A program made the position numbers and the translations under genes. 64,000 nucleotides of DNA from UBA288 sp964461885 (GTDB lineage: Archaea; Halobacteriota; Methanomicrobia; Methanomicrobiales; Methanospirillaceae): the NCBI GenBank assembly GCA_964461885.1, contig CAYWVY010000001.1, positions 1-64,000 on the forward strand, given 5' to 3'. Numbering within the stretch: position 1 is the stretch's first letter; each line of letters starts with the position of its first letter. Positions 51,171 to 60,239 of the stretch are shown here, piece by piece. Under the pieces are notes generated by a model. The model was given only the letters and a program-made list of their open reading frames with translations. It was not told the DNA's origin and did not search any database.

Positions 51171-52646
51171 ATGTATTCCCGTAAAGTCGCAGAGGCCCCG
51201 TTCGCCCTGACGTTCGACGACGTCCTGCTCCAGCCAGCTGCATCTTCCGTCGAGCCGGACCAGACAGATATCTGTTCCCGGTTCTCACGGCGGATAGCGC
51301 TGAACATCCCGCTCGTCTCGGCTGCGATGGACACCGTGACCGAGGCCTCAATGGCGATCGCCATCGCCCGCGAGGGCGGGATCGGCGTGATCCACCGCAA
51401 CTTGACGATCGAGGAGGAGTGCTTCGAGGTCAGGCTCGTCAAGCAGGCCGAGGAACTGATCGAACACGAGGTCCAGTCGGTCGGCCCCGACACGACCGTC
51501 TCCGAGGTCGAGGCCCTGATGAGCGGCCACGGGATCGGCGGCGTGCCCGTTGTCGACCACGAGAACGTCGTGATCGGGATCGTCAGCCGCCGCGATGTCC
51601 GCGCCATTGTGAACCGGCGCGGGAAAGAGTCGATCCGGGCAATCATGACCCCGTCCCCGATCACGGCAAACGAGGCGTTCACCATGGAGGACGCGCTCGA
51701 GACCATGTACGCGAACAAGGTCGAGCGCCTGCCTGTCACGGACCCCGAGGGACACCTGGTCGGGATCATCACCATGCAGGATGTCCTCGAGAAGCGGCAG
51801 TATCCGCGCGCGATCCGCGACCGCGACGGCAACCTCCGCGTTGCCGCAGCCGTCGGGCCGTTCGACCACGACCGGGCCATGGCCCTGATCGAGGCCGGTG
51901 CGGACGCGCTTGTGGTCGACTGCGCCCACGGCCACAACCTCGCCGTGGTCAAGGCCGTCGGGGAGATCAAGGGCTCGGTCGGGGTCGATGTCGTGGCCGG
52001 CAACATCGCGACGGGCGCGGCGGCGGAAGCTCTGGTCGGGACCGTCGACGGGCTCAAGGTCGGGATTGGTCCCGGGTCGATCTGCACGACGCGGATCGTG
52101 GCCGGCGTCGGCGTGCCGCAGATCTCCGCCATCACGGCCGTCGCGGACGTGGCCGGGCCGGCCGGCGTCCCGGTCTGCGCCGACGGCGGCGTGCGGTTCT
52201 CGGGCGACATCGCCAAGGCGATAGCGGCTGGCGCGGACACGGTCATGCTCGGCTCGCTCTTCGCCGGCACAGACGAGTCGCCCGGCCGGATCGTCGCGAT
52301 CAAAGGGCGGCGGTACAAGCAGTACCGGGGCATGGGCTCGCTTGGGGTGATGGCCAGCGGCCAGTCCTCGGACCGCTACTTCCAGAAGAAGGAGATCGGC
52401 CGTACCAAGTTCGTGCCCGAGGGGGTCGAGGGCGCCACCCCGTATATTGGTCGCATATCAGACGCCATCTACCAGCTCGTAGGCGGTCTTCGGTCGGCCA
52501 TGGGCTACACGGGCTCGGCTACCATCGCCGACCTCAGGCGCGGCGGCCGCTTCGTCCGGATCACGGCAGCCGGTGTTGGTGAGAGCCACCCGCACAACAT
52601 CCTTATCACGGACGAGGCCCCGAACTACCGGATGTTCGAACAATAA
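51171..52646 (+). CDS. guaB: IMP dehydrogenase
   Basis: 491 aa. The barrel begins LTFDDVLLQPA, has PLVSAAMDTVTE, and the catalytic loop GIGPGSICTTR (C305). Two CBS domains lie at about residues 95-205, with KQYRGMGSLGVM and the active-site flap after the loop. It makes XMP for GTP synthesis, the precursor of methanopterin and F420. Probably cotranscribed with mfnB. Confidence 0.95.
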   Translation: MYSRKVAEAPFALTFDDVLLQPAASSVEPDQTDICSRFSRRIALNIPLVSAAMDTVTEASMAIAIAREGGIGVIHRNLTIEEECFEVRLVKQAEELIEHEVQSVGPDTTVSEVEALMSGHGIGGVPVVDHENVVIGIVSRRDVRAIVNRRGKESIRAIMTPSPITANEAFTMEDALETMYANKVERLPVTDPEGHLVGIITMQDVLEKRQYPRAIRDRDGNLRVAAAVGPFDHDRAMALIEAGADALVVDCAHGHNLAVVKAVGEIKGSVGVDVVAGNIATGAAAEALVGTVDGLKVGIGPGSICTTRIVAGVGVPQISAITAVADVAGPAGVPVCADGGVRFSGDIAKAIAAGADTVMLGSLFAGTDESPGRIVAIKGRRYKQYRGMGSLGVMASGQSSDRYFQKKEIGRTKFVPEGVEGATPYIGRISDAIYQLVGGLRSAMGYTGSATIADLRRGGRFVRITAAGVGESHPHNILITDEAPNYRMFEQ

Positions 52647-52649
52647 TCC

Positions 52650-52658
52650 TTAATAATT
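52650..52658 (+). promoter_or_regulatory. TATA box of the ArsR-type regulator gene
   Basis: TTAATAATT-type element centred 26 bases before ATG 52681, so the transcript is predicted to start at or next to the ATG (leaderless). Confidence 0.5.
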
Positions 52659-52680
52659 TTTCGACCGACGCCTGCTGACC

Positions 52681-53304
52681 ATGCTCGAGCACGACGATCT
52701 TGCCCGAATCCTGGACCTGCTCGGGAACCGGAACCGGCGACGTATCCTGGACCTTCTGCACCAGAAGCCGTGCTACGTGACCGAGATCTCGGACCGGCTG
52801 GTCCTCTCGCCCAAGGTGGTGATCGATCACCTGGCCCTGCTTGAGCGCGAGTCCCTGATCGGCTTCTCCCTCGACGATCGCCGCCGCAAGAACTACTTCC
52901 TCTACCAGGAGCTGGACGTCTCGATTGCACTCCGTGTCGCGGATGGAGCACGCCCGGTGCTCGCGCCCCCTGTTGGGGCGCCCCGGATAACCCGCCTCCT
53001 CGGTCGGCTCAGGGGGCTGATCGAGAGCCGCGAGGAGCTCCTCGAGCACCTCGATGGGGTCGATCGCGAGATCGATAGTGCCCTGATCGAACTCATTAAA
53101 TCCGGTGAGGGGGTAATCGAGAACGAAGCTGACGTCGATATTCTGCTCGCCCTCTCCGCAGGGGGGCAGGCCTTCGAAGCCCTGCCCGAACAGACGGGGC
53201 TCCCGGCCCATGAACTGACCGACCGCCTATCACGCCTGGAACGAATGGGCGTGGTTGCGGTCGAGGGATCACAGTACCGATTGAGTGATGCCGATGCCGA
53301 GTAA
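52681..53304 (+). CDS. ArsR-like winged-helix transcriptional regulator
   Basis: 207 aa. The N-terminal 80 residues are a winged helix: LLGNRNRRRILDLLHQKPCYVTE, ISDRLVLSPKVVIDHL. A wing with DDRRRKNYFL follows, then a longer C-terminal domain with a coiled-coil segment and a second helix-turn-helix-like region (TGLPAHELTDRLSRLERMG). There is no CVC metal site, so it responds to something else. Conserved upstream of the Hsp20-like gene in methanogens. Confidence 0.82.
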   Translation: MLEHDDLARILDLLGNRNRRRILDLLHQKPCYVTEISDRLVLSPKVVIDHLALLERESLIGFSLDDRRRKNYFLYQELDVSIALRVADGARPVLAPPVGAPRITRLLGRLRGLIESREELLEHLDGVDREIDSALIELIKSGEGVIENEADVDILLALSAGGQAFEALPEQTGLPAHELTDRLSRLERMGVVAVEGSQYRLSDADAE

Positions 53305-53686
53305 TACCGACGACGAGATCTACCGGGACCTTGCCCGCCTTCTCGAGCACATGCTCCGGAGCCTGCCCGCGCCCGAGCCTGGCCAGGTGGTCGGGTTCAC
53401 TGTCATGACCGGGGCTCTCCCGGCCGACCCCGAGGCCTACGGCTACACCGACGACTCCTCCGGGATAGACTACGAGTGCGTCGAGGGAAACGAGACCGTC
53501 TTCGTGACGGCGCGCGTGCCGTCCGACCTGAGGACGGCCCCGTATGTTGACATACAGCCGCGGCAGGTCCGGATCGTGATGGACGACCGGGTCGCCGAGA
53601 TCGATCTGCCGGTCACTATCGATATCCGGCACAGTTTCTACCAGGTCCGGCACGGCGTCATGGATGTCTCCTGCCGGAAGGGGTAG
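53285..53686 (+). CDS. Hsp20/alpha-crystallin-like protein
   Basis: 133 aa; GTG 53285, ATG 53288 or ATG 53294 may start it. The second half has an alpha-crystallin-like strand series (ETVFVTARVPSDLR, DVSCR), but the canonical IxI tail is absent. It overlaps the ArsR-like gene by 20 bases and is probably translated with it. Small-heat-shock-like function is inferred from fold resemblance only. Confidence 0.55.
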   Translation: MMPMPSNTDDEIYRDLARLLEHMLRSLPAPEPGQVVGFTVMTGALPADPEAYGYTDDSSGIDYECVEGNETVFVTARVPSDLRTAPYVDIQPRQVRIVMDDRVAEIDLPVTIDIRHSFYQVRHGVMDVSCRKG

Positions 53687-53691
53687 GCTCT

Positions 53692-53708
53692 TCTTTTTAA
53701 GAAAAAAA
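53692..53708. terminator. Bidirectional terminator between converging genes
   Basis: CTTTTTAAG-centred inverted repeat followed by a run of seven A, i.e. oligo-T on both strands. It lies between the stop codons of the Hsp20-like gene and mch. Confidence 0.65.
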
Positions 53709-53712
53709 GGGG

Positions 53713-54660
53713 TCAGAGAAGGCCGAAGGACTTCAGGGTCACTTCGGGGTTGACGGCGCCCACGCGGTAGACGACGCCCTCTTCGAGCTCGTTGATAACG
53801 ACCTCGGCCGGGCTGAAGAGAGAGGTATCGATCTGGTAGAAGTCGAAGTTCGCCTCCTTGAATATCTCGTAGAACGGCTTGCCGTACCCCTTGGACTTGC
53901 TCGACGGGATCCGGTCGAGGTAGTCCTTGATCTCAGGCGCACGCATGGTCAGCATGATCCGGCCGTGATAGATGGTCGCGTCGTTGGTCGTACCCATAGC
54001 CTGCGTCGCGTCCTTCTTGACGGGCGGCACGGGTGCGGTCCCGATGGCGGCCGTGATCTTGGTCGTGTCGAAGCCGAGCTCGTTCAGCTTGTAGATCGCG
54101 GTCTCGACGCAGCGGCCTGAGACCTGGATCGAGCCGACGATCGAGGCCGTCGGCGCCACCACGGCGCAGACGCTGCCGACGTCGACATGACATTCGTTCG
54201 CGATCTTCTCCATCACCTCGCCGTTCGGCAGGTGATCGGACTCGAGGCAGATCACGGCCGAGTCGAAGTCGTCCTCGTACCCGATCACCTCGTAGGTATG
54301 CTTCGGCTTGAGCGAGAGCGCCCGCGCCGGGCCCGAGCCCATGGCGAAGTAGTTGCCGACCTTGACCGTCCAGCCGGCCTTCTGCGAGCCGAGGCAGGCT
54401 ACCGACGGGAAGTCGGTGTTGACCTCGATGAACGGGAGCGGGATTCCCCCGATCTCCCCCATCGAGAAGTCGACTTCGCCCAGTCCGCCCATGCAGATCT
54501 CGGTGAAGGCGCGTCCTGCGGCATAACCGCCCCTCGTGCTGACGCCGCAGTCAACGATGCGAGCGCCGTTACTGAGTTCGTGGTAGGAGGCGTTGAACTC
54601 CTCCGCGAATTCGGCCAGGTTTTCGAATATCTCCAATGCCAGTTCGTTTACGCTGAGCAC
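53713..54660 (-). CDS. mch: Methenyltetrahydromethanopterin cyclohydrolase
   Basis: 315 aa with GTG start; GGGGG precedes it. ARIVDCGVSTRGGYAAGR, IPLPFIEVNTDFPSVACLGSQ, YFAMGSGPARAL and AIGTAPVPPV are diagnostic. It converts formyl-H4MPT to methenyl-H4MPT in CO2 reduction to methane. The gene is just downstream of cdc6 but has its own leader of about 70 bases with a TATA-like CTTATC. Confidence 0.96.
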   Translation of the reverse strand: MLSVNELALEIFENLAEFAEEFNASYHELSNGARIVDCGVSTRGGYAAGRAFTEICMGGLGEVDFSMGEIGGIPLPFIEVNTDFPSVACLGSQKAGWTVKVGNYFAMGSGPARALSLKPKHTYEVIGYEDDFDSAVICLESDHLPNGEVMEKIANECHVDVGSVCAVVAPTASIVGSIQVSGRCVETAIYKLNELGFDTTKITAAIGTAPVPPVKKDATQAMGTTNDATIYHGRIMLTMRAPEIKDYLDRIPSSKSKGYGKPFYEIFKEANFDFYQIDTSLFSPAEVVINELEEGVVYRVGAVNPEVTLKSFGLL

Positions 54661-54729
54661 ACGCTGAACCCCCGTATGCCAATAAGGAGAGCTGCAAACG
54701 AGATAAGACTTGCCAAAACGTCTCTGCGA

Positions 54730-55854
54730 TTACTTAAGTCTCTCGAGGATCCGCTCGGGTTCGTACCTGAGGTTGATCGTTCGCGTGCGCCCTCGACCAG
54801 CGCGGAAGGTGATGTCGACGAGGCGCATGGCCTCGAGTTTGGTCACGATCTCGTAGTAGCGCGTGTACCGGAGCCCGAGCTCATCGCGGATCTCGTCGAA
54901 GAGCTCGCCCGAGGTGATCTCCCGCTCTGCAGACGCCCGGGCGATACGGTCGAGCACGCCCCGCTCGTCGGCATCGAGCGTCCGGATCACCGCGTCGAGG
55001 TGGAGGAAGCGGGACGCCGTGTAGGCGCGGAGGACGTCTTTTTCTTCGATGCGCCGCCGTCCCTCCATCTCGGCCGCGATCCCGGCCCGCTTGAGGAGGT
55101 CGATCCCGACCCGGAGGTCGCCCCCCTTCATGGTCTGATCGACCACGAGGTCGAGCTGCTCGCCGGGCAGGACACCCGGATAGAAGCCCTGCCGCGCGCG
55201 CTCGTCCAGGATGGCCCGGACCTCGTCGGACGAGTAAGGGCTGAAGTAGACCTCCCCCGGGCGGAAGATCGACTGCGCGCGAGCGTCGAGCCGGTCGGCG
55301 AGCTGGATCGAGAGGTCGGACAGGATCACGATCACGCCGATCTTCGTGCCGGGGTAGACCTCGTGAGTCCGCAACAGCGAGTAAAGCACGCGGTTCAGCT
55401 CGTTCTCGTAGAGCAGGTAGTTCGCGTCGTCGAGCGCGACCACGAGGATCTTCTGCTCCCGTTCGAGAACCCGGGCGACGGCGTCGAAGACCTTCTTGGT
55501 CGACGTCCCCCCCGAGCTGCGCGGAAGGTGGCCCGAGACCTGGCCGTAGACCTCGGAGATGATCCCGAAGGTCGTGTTGTCGATCTGGCAGTTGACGTAG
55601 ACCGGCACGAGCGCCTTCGTGGTCTCCTCGACCTCGGTGAAGAGCTTGCGGATGGTTGTGGTCTTCCCCGTTCCGGGCGGACCCCGGCAGACCGTGTTCA
55701 GGGGGCGGGCCCCCCGGAGCCCCGGCCGGAGCTGGAACGCGAGCTCATGCATCTGCGCTTCCCGGAAGTTGAACTGTTCCGGGACGAAGTCGGGATCGAA
55801 GACCTCGGGATCGCGAAAGAGCGTCTCGTCCCAGTTCAGCAGGTGGCGTGTCAC
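54730..55854 (-). CDS. cdc6: Orc1/Cdc6 replication initiator
   Basis: 374 aa from GTG 55854; ATG 55920 gives a longer form that overlaps the previous gene and reads like shadow sequence. FVPEQFNFREAQMHELA leads to Walker A GPPGTGKTTTIRKL, Walker B VVALDDANYL, sensor-1 ILSDLS and a C-terminal winged helix (LGLRYTRYYEIVTKLEAM). Archaeal Orc1/Cdc6 binds origins; one weak ORB-like element is near 56579, so an origin close by is possible but not shown. Confidence 0.92.
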   Translation of the reverse strand: MTRHLLNWDETLFRDPEVFDPDFVPEQFNFREAQMHELAFQLRPGLRGARPLNTVCRGPPGTGKTTTIRKLFTEVEETTKALVPVYVNCQIDNTTFGIISEVYGQVSGHLPRSSGGTSTKKVFDAVARVLEREQKILVVALDDANYLLYENELNRVLYSLLRTHEVYPGTKIGVIVILSDLSIQLADRLDARAQSIFRPGEVYFSPYSSDEVRAILDERARQGFYPGVLPGEQLDLVVDQTMKGGDLRVGIDLLKRAGIAAEMEGRRRIEEKDVLRAYTASRFLHLDAVIRTLDADERGVLDRIARASAEREITSGELFDEIRDELGLRYTRYYEIVTKLEAMRLVDITFRAGRGRTRTINLRYEPERILERLK

Positions 55855-55876
55855 GGGGATGAATGGAGCGGCCGCC

Positions 55877-56419
55877 TCAGAGGCTCTGGATACATTTCTT
55901 GCAGAGGACCCTCGAGACAAAGAGCCGGCTCGTCTTCTCTTCGGCCGCGCTCACGGCCGCGCCGCACTCCTCGCAGACGGCGCCGGTGGGCGAGGGGGCC
56001 GGTGCCTTGGCAGGAGCCTTCGCGGGGGGCTTTGCCACGGGCTTCGGGGTGGGAGGGGCCTCTGTGGGAAGCTCGGCCGCGGGCGGCTCGAGCGTCGGCG
56101 GCTCCGGGACGAGGGGCTCGATCTCCGGCTCGGTCTTCGGGGCCTTGACAGGTTCCGCCGCTACCGTCTTCGGCGCGGCGGGGACAGAGTCTTCCGTTCC
56201 TTCGCCGATCGCGCCCTTCAGGACGCGCTTGCGGTAGTGAGAGATCAGCTCCTCCGTCTCTTCGTTGCCGCGCCCGAAGAGGGCGAGGGTCTGGTCGAGG
56301 AACGCGATCAGGGAGCGGACGTCCTCCTCGCTCTCGACATCGTCCTCGATCTCGATCCGGAGGCTCTCGTAGTTTTTGAGGTTGACCGTGACTCCGACAG
56401 TGATTTCCCGCTTCGGCAT
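55877..56419 (-). CDS. Protein with Pro-rich linker and C-terminal zinc ribbon
   Basis: 180 aa from ATG 56419, five bases after GGTGA. The N-terminal domain (EITVGVTVNLKNYESLRIEI, then RSLIAFLDQTLALFGR) is conserved in methanogens but unnamed. A Pro/Ala/Lys linker of about 70 residues ends in CEECG and CKKC, a two-pair zinc ribbon. It lies directly upstream of cdc6 with 22 bases between, suggesting an operon and perhaps a role in DNA transactions. Confidence 0.7.
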   Translation of the reverse strand: MPKREITVGVTVNLKNYESLRIEIEDDVESEEDVRSLIAFLDQTLALFGRGNEETEELISHYRKRVLKGAIGEGTEDSVPAAPKTVAAEPVKAPKTEPEIEPLVPEPPTLEPPAAELPTEAPPTPKPVAKPPAKAPAKAPAPSPTGAVCEECGAAVSAAEEKTSRLFVSRVLCKKCIQSL

Positions 56420-56476
56420 ATTGTTCACCAGTCTCACATTGCCGCGATGCCGCTTATTAATGCGTCGGTTGAATCA

Positions 56477-56504
56477 CGGGGGCGCACCGCCCCCGCAGAA
56501 AAAA
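56477..56504 (-). terminator. Strong hairpin with oligo-T, after apgM
   Basis: CGGGGGCG-CAC-CGCCCCCG (56477-56495) is a perfect eight-base stem. On the minus strand a TTTTTT run (56504-56499) precedes it, about 120 bases after the apgM stop. Termination of the apgM transcript is the simplest reading. Confidence 0.4.
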
Positions 56505-56623
56505 CTCAATAGCCCGGACCGCCGTAACTCTTGTGTGTCCGTCCCCCCGGGCGGCTCGCCGGCCGGCAGATGATGAGAGTTACCCCCACTGAAACGTGAT
56601 GACGCAAGGGGGCTGATGCCGAC

Positions 56624-57781
56624 TTACGACCGCCCGAGCAGGAGCGGCAGGAGCGCTGTCGCCGCGAGCCGCCCGAGATCTCCCTTCTCCGCTTCCTTCT
56701 CCGAGTAGCGGCGCGTATCGTCCGTGCCAAGCCCCCTGACGGCGACTGGCACGGCCTCACGAGTGTGTGTCCTGAGCCGGATCGGGGTCGCGTGGTCGGG
56801 CAGGACGGCGATCACCCCGTCGAACCCGTCGATGAGCACCCCGAGCATCTCGTCCACGTGTTCGATTGCGCGCACCTTCTCCTCGATAGAGCCCATGTGA
56901 CCGGCCTCGTCCGGCGCCTCGACGTGGCAGTAGACGAAGTCGAGACGATCCAGGGCGGCGAGCACGGCCCGGGCCTTGCCCTGGAAGTCCGTGTCCAGGT
57001 ATCCCGTGGCACCCGGCACGGCGATCACCTCGAGACCCGCGTACCGGGCGATCCCGTTCAGCAGGTCAACGGCCGAGATCATCCCACCCGCGACCCCGAA
57101 CCGGTCAGAGAACAGCGGCAGCGTCGGCCGCCTGCCCCCGGACCAGGGCCAGATCCCCGTCGCTGGCGGTTTCCCGGCTGCGATCCTGGCCTGGTTGACC
57201 GGGTGATCGGCGAAGATCTCCTCCGCCGCGGCCATGCACGCGAGCAGGATATCGCGGTCAGGGCCGGTGGGGAGATACGGGTCGATCTGCTGACCGACGA
57301 TGTCGTGCGGCGGCGTGCCCCGGCCGCCGGCGGCGCGCGGGACGACGAGCAGGTTCCGGTACGAGATCCCGGGTTCGACGCGGACGGAGGGGATCGCAGG
57401 CTGGAGCGCCCCGAGGAGCGCGGCCCCCTCCGCGCTCGTGATGTGGCCGGCCGAGAAGTCGGTCATGGCCCCGTCCTTGACCGTGACCAGGTTGCAGCGG
57501 TACGCCACGTCGTCCTCGCCGAGCTCGACGCCGATGTTCGCGGCTTCGAGCGGCCCCCGGCCCGTGTAGAACCGGGCGGGGTCGTACCCGAGCAGGGAGA
57601 GGTTCGCGACGTCCGAGCCGGCCTCGTACCCGTCGGGCACGGTCGCGACGAGGCCCGTCCGTCCTTCGCGGGCGACCCGGTCCATGTTCGGGGTCTGTGC
57701 GTACTCCAGCGGGGTGAGCCCGCCGAGCTCGGCGAGGGGCTCGTCGGCCATCCCGTCGCCGAGGAGGATGACGGCCTTCAT
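56624..57781 (-). CDS. apgM: 2,3-bisphosphoglycerate-independent phosphoglycerate mutase (archaeal type)
   Basis: 385 aa. AVILLGDGMADEP has the first metal-binding Asp, TPNMDRVAREG the nucleophile region, GSDVANLSLLGYDP the central motif, and HVEAPDEAGHMG plus VLPDHATP the remaining metal ligands. It interconverts 2- and 3-phosphoglycerate. The start overlaps the epimerase stop by four bases (ATGA). Confidence 0.93.
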   Translation of the reverse strand: MKAVILLGDGMADEPLAELGGLTPLEYAQTPNMDRVAREGRTGLVATVPDGYEAGSDVANLSLLGYDPARFYTGRGPLEAANIGVELGEDDVAYRCNLVTVKDGAMTDFSAGHITSAEGAALLGALQPAIPSVRVEPGISYRNLLVVPRAAGGRGTPPHDIVGQQIDPYLPTGPDRDILLACMAAAEEIFADHPVNQARIAAGKPPATGIWPWSGGRRPTLPLFSDRFGVAGGMISAVDLLNGIARYAGLEVIAVPGATGYLDTDFQGKARAVLAALDRLDFVYCHVEAPDEAGHMGSIEEKVRAIEHVDEMLGVLIDGFDGVIAVLPDHATPIRLRTHTREAVPVAVRGLGTDDTRRYSEKEAEKGDLGRLAATALLPLLLGRS

Positions 57782-58713
57782 GCGGCACCCAGCTGGGCCC
57801 GGATGGCGATCTGCATGCTCTCGCGCGACCCGAGCGGGGGGCGCCAACCGAGGGACTTCAGGCGATCGATGGCGAGGCGCATGCGCGGCACATCTCCGAC
57901 CCAGCCGCGGTCCCCGCCCGTGAAGCGGTACTCGACGTCCTCGAGCTCCATTGCGTCGGTCACGAGGTCCGCGATCGCCACGACGTCGATCCAGTCCTCG
58001 GAACCAATGTTGACCGTATTGATCGTCTCCGTCGCGTGGTCGCAGACGTGCAGGAACGCGTCTACGCACGCGCGGGCCTCGAGGTAGGACTTGGTCTGTC
58101 GGCCGTCGCCGAGGATCTCGAGAACGCGCGGGTCGGCCCGTAACTTGTGAATGAAGTCCCACGAGACGCCGTGGTTCGACCGCTCCCCAACGATGTTCGC
58201 GAACCGGAAGACGAACGCGCGCATCCCGAACGAGTGGCAGTACGCGCCGATCATCGCCTCGCACGCGAGCTTACCCCCGCCGTAGACCGAGATCGGGACC
58301 AGCGGGGCGTAGTCCTCGGGGGTCGGGATCACGGTCGCCTCGCCGTAGACGGTCGAGGTGGAGGTGAACGCGATCTCGGGCACGTCCGCCTCCCGCATGG
58401 CCTCAAGCACGCGGAAGGTCGCGACCACGCTCTCCTCAAACATCGAGGTGGGCGAGGACGCGCCCCCCCGGACGTCGGGGTTGGCCGCCACGTGGTAGAC
58501 CCGGCCGGCACCCCGGAGCCGCGCCTGCCAGCCGTCCCGGAGCAGGTCCGCGACCAGGAGCTCGACCCGCCCGCCGTTGAGGTGGGCCGTGAGGTTCCCC
58601 TTTTCACCGGTCGACAGGTTGTCGATCACCAGCACCTCGTCGCCCCGCGCGACGAGCGCGTCCACGAGGTGCGAACCGATAAACCCGGCCCCGCCGGTCA
58701 CGACGCTGAACAT
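57778..58713 (-). CDS. NAD-dependent sugar epimerase/dehydratase (UDP-glucose 4-epimerase-like)
   Basis: 311 aa. FSVVTGGAGFIGSHLVDAL is the NAD-binding Rossmann motif, TSTSTVYG gives the catalytic Ser/Thr, and SVYGGGKLACE the YxxxK pair. Extended SDR family, most like GalE or related nucleotide-sugar epimerases used in surface glycan synthesis. Exact substrate unclear. It is divergent from mmp12. Confidence 0.9.
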   Translation of the reverse strand: MFSVVTGGAGFIGSHLVDALVARGDEVLVIDNLSTGEKGNLTAHLNGGRVELLVADLLRDGWQARLRGAGRVYHVAANPDVRGGASSPTSMFEESVVATFRVLEAMREADVPEIAFTSTSTVYGEATVIPTPEDYAPLVPISVYGGGKLACEAMIGAYCHSFGMRAFVFRFANIVGERSNHGVSWDFIHKLRADPRVLEILGDGRQTKSYLEARACVDAFLHVCDHATETINTVNIGSEDWIDVVAIADLVTDAMELEDVEYRFTGGDRGWVGDVPRMRLAIDRLKSLGWRPPLGSRESMQIAIRAQLGAA

Positions 58714-58753
58714 CGTATCATTATAGGGCGCCCACCCCTATACGAGTACTGCG

Positions 58754-59626
58754 ATGTATCTCGGGATCGACCACGGTACGACCGCCATGCGCTTTGCCAC
58801 CGAGTCCGGCGCCTTCAAGATCTCCCGGCCCGACGCCTGCGCCTTCGAGCTCCGCGAGCTCGAACGACTCGGTCCGCTCGGCTCGATCGAGGGGTGCGCG
58901 CTCTGCTACTCGATGGGCGACGGGATCAGCGCCATCACTGCAATCGATCGCGTCGCAAACCGCGGCATCGTGAGCCGGGAGGGCGCTGGCGAGCACGTAG
59001 GCGGCGGCACGCGCGTCTTCGACGTCATGGCCTCGAGCGGCATCCCGACGGTCGTCATCCCCGGGCTGCACCGGGACTCGCCGACGGACCCGCGGTTCAA
59101 GGCCTACTCGCACCAGACGAGCCCCGAGAAGATCGGGATCGCGTACCTCGCCGCTCTCGAGCACGGCCCCGACGTCGTGGTTGCGGACATCTCCTCGAAC
59201 ACGGTCTCGCTCGTGGTCCGCGACGGACGCGTCCTGGGCGCGTTCGATGCCTGCGTCTTCGCCCCGGGCATGCGCCACGGCGCGCTCGACGTGGCCGCGA
59301 TCCGGCGGATCGATAGGGGTGAGGAGACCGCGAACCAGGCCTTTCTCCATGCCGGGGTCGCGTACACCATGCCCGAACCCGAACGGCTCGGGGCGATCGC
59401 GATGTTCGCCGCGATGGAGTGTGCGGCCCTGCTCCTGCTCGCACCGGAGTCCACGGTCGTGCTCGCAGGATCGCTTGCGCCGGCCGTGGCGGATGAGGTG
59501 GCGGGCCTGTTGGGCCGACCCGTCGAGGTCCGGGACGAGTGGGCCGCGGCTGAAGGTCTTGTCCGGATTGCCCGCGACGTCTTCGGCGGCGCCGACGAGA
59601 TCCTGGGGATCCCGGTCGCCCTCTGA
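58754..59626 (+). CDS. Methanogenesis marker protein 12
   Basis: 290 aa. It begins YLGIDHGTTAMRFAT, an actin/Hsp70-type phosphate loop, and contains CYSMGDGISAITAI, VIPGLHRDSPTDPRF and HQTSPEKIGIAYLA, the blocks of the methanogen-restricted marker-12/UPF0285 family. Likely an ASKHA-fold ATPase of unknown role in methanogenesis. A CCTATACG TATA-like box lies about 25 bases before ATG. Confidence 0.93.
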   Translation: MYLGIDHGTTAMRFATESGAFKISRPDACAFELRELERLGPLGSIEGCALCYSMGDGISAITAIDRVANRGIVSREGAGEHVGGGTRVFDVMASSGIPTVVIPGLHRDSPTDPRFKAYSHQTSPEKIGIAYLAALEHGPDVVVADISSNTVSLVVRDGRVLGAFDACVFAPGMRHGALDVAAIRRIDRGEETANQAFLHAGVAYTMPEPERLGAIAMFAAMECAALLLLAPESTVVLAGSLAPAVADEVAGLLGRPVEVRDEWAAAEGLVRIARDVFGGADEILGIPVAL

Positions 59627-59649
59627 CCCCGTATGTCTCCGGGCAGAGA

Positions 59650-59657
59650 TTTATATT
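59650..59657 (+). promoter_or_regulatory. TATA box of porCDAB
   Basis: TTTATATT is centred 35 bases before ATG 59688, with another TTTATC at 59660-59665. Confidence 0.5.
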
Positions 59658-59687
59658 GATTTATCATGTAAGATTAAGGGACGCACT

Positions 59688-60239
59688 ATGCAGGAGCTAC
59701 GCATCCATGGCAGGGGCGGCCAGGGCTCGGTCACCGCGGCCGAACTGATCGCGGTCGCCGCGTTTGAGGGCGGGAAGTTCGTCCAGGCCTTCCCGGCCTT
59801 CGGCGTCGAACGGCGCGGCGCACCGGTCCAGGCCTTCGTCCGGTTCAGCGACCGGCCTATCCGGCTTCGGAGCCAGGTCTACGAGCCGGACTTCGTGATC
59901 GTCCAGGACCCGACCCTGATCCGGGACGTCGACGTCTTCAAGGGCATGAGTCAGGGCGGCATCGCGATAATCAACACCGAGCGGGCGCCGGACTTCCCGG
60001 TACCCGCCGGCGTCCGCGTCCTGACCCTCGACGCGACCACGATCGCGCTCGAGACCCTGGGGCTGCCGATCACGAACACGGCCCTGATGGGCGCGTTCGC
60101 GGCCGCGACGGGCCTGGTCTCGTTCGACACCCTCGCGGACGCGCTCCGGCATCGGTTCCCCGGCGCGCTCGCCGAGAAGAACATCGCTACCGCGCGCAGG
60201 GCCTTCGACGAGATGAAGGCCAAGGCGGAGGCGGCCTGA
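59688..60239 (+). CDS. porC: Pyruvate synthase (pyruvate:ferredoxin oxidoreductase) gamma subunit
   Basis: 183 aa. ELRIHGRGGQGSVTAAELIA and FPAFGVERRGAPVQAF are the POR gamma signatures. The gene order gamma-delta-alpha-beta (porCDAB) and overlapping stop/start codons match methanogen pyruvate synthase. It reductively carboxylates acetyl-CoA to pyruvate with reduced ferredoxin. Confidence 0.95.
   Translation: MQELRIHGRGGQGSVTAAELIAVAAFEGGKFVQAFPAFGVERRGAPVQAFVRFSDRPIRLRSQVYEPDFVIVQDPTLIRDVDVFKGMSQGGIAIINTERAPDFPVPAGVRVLTLDATTIALETLGLPITNTALMGAFAAATGLVSFDTLADALRHRFPGALAEKNIATARRAFDEMKAKAEAA

Noticed and set aside
56579..56595. ORB-like origin element near cdc6 (GTTACCCCCACTGAAAC)
   Set aside because: Only one imperfect copy was seen and no AT-rich unwinding region is nearby; real archaeal origins have several ORB copies.
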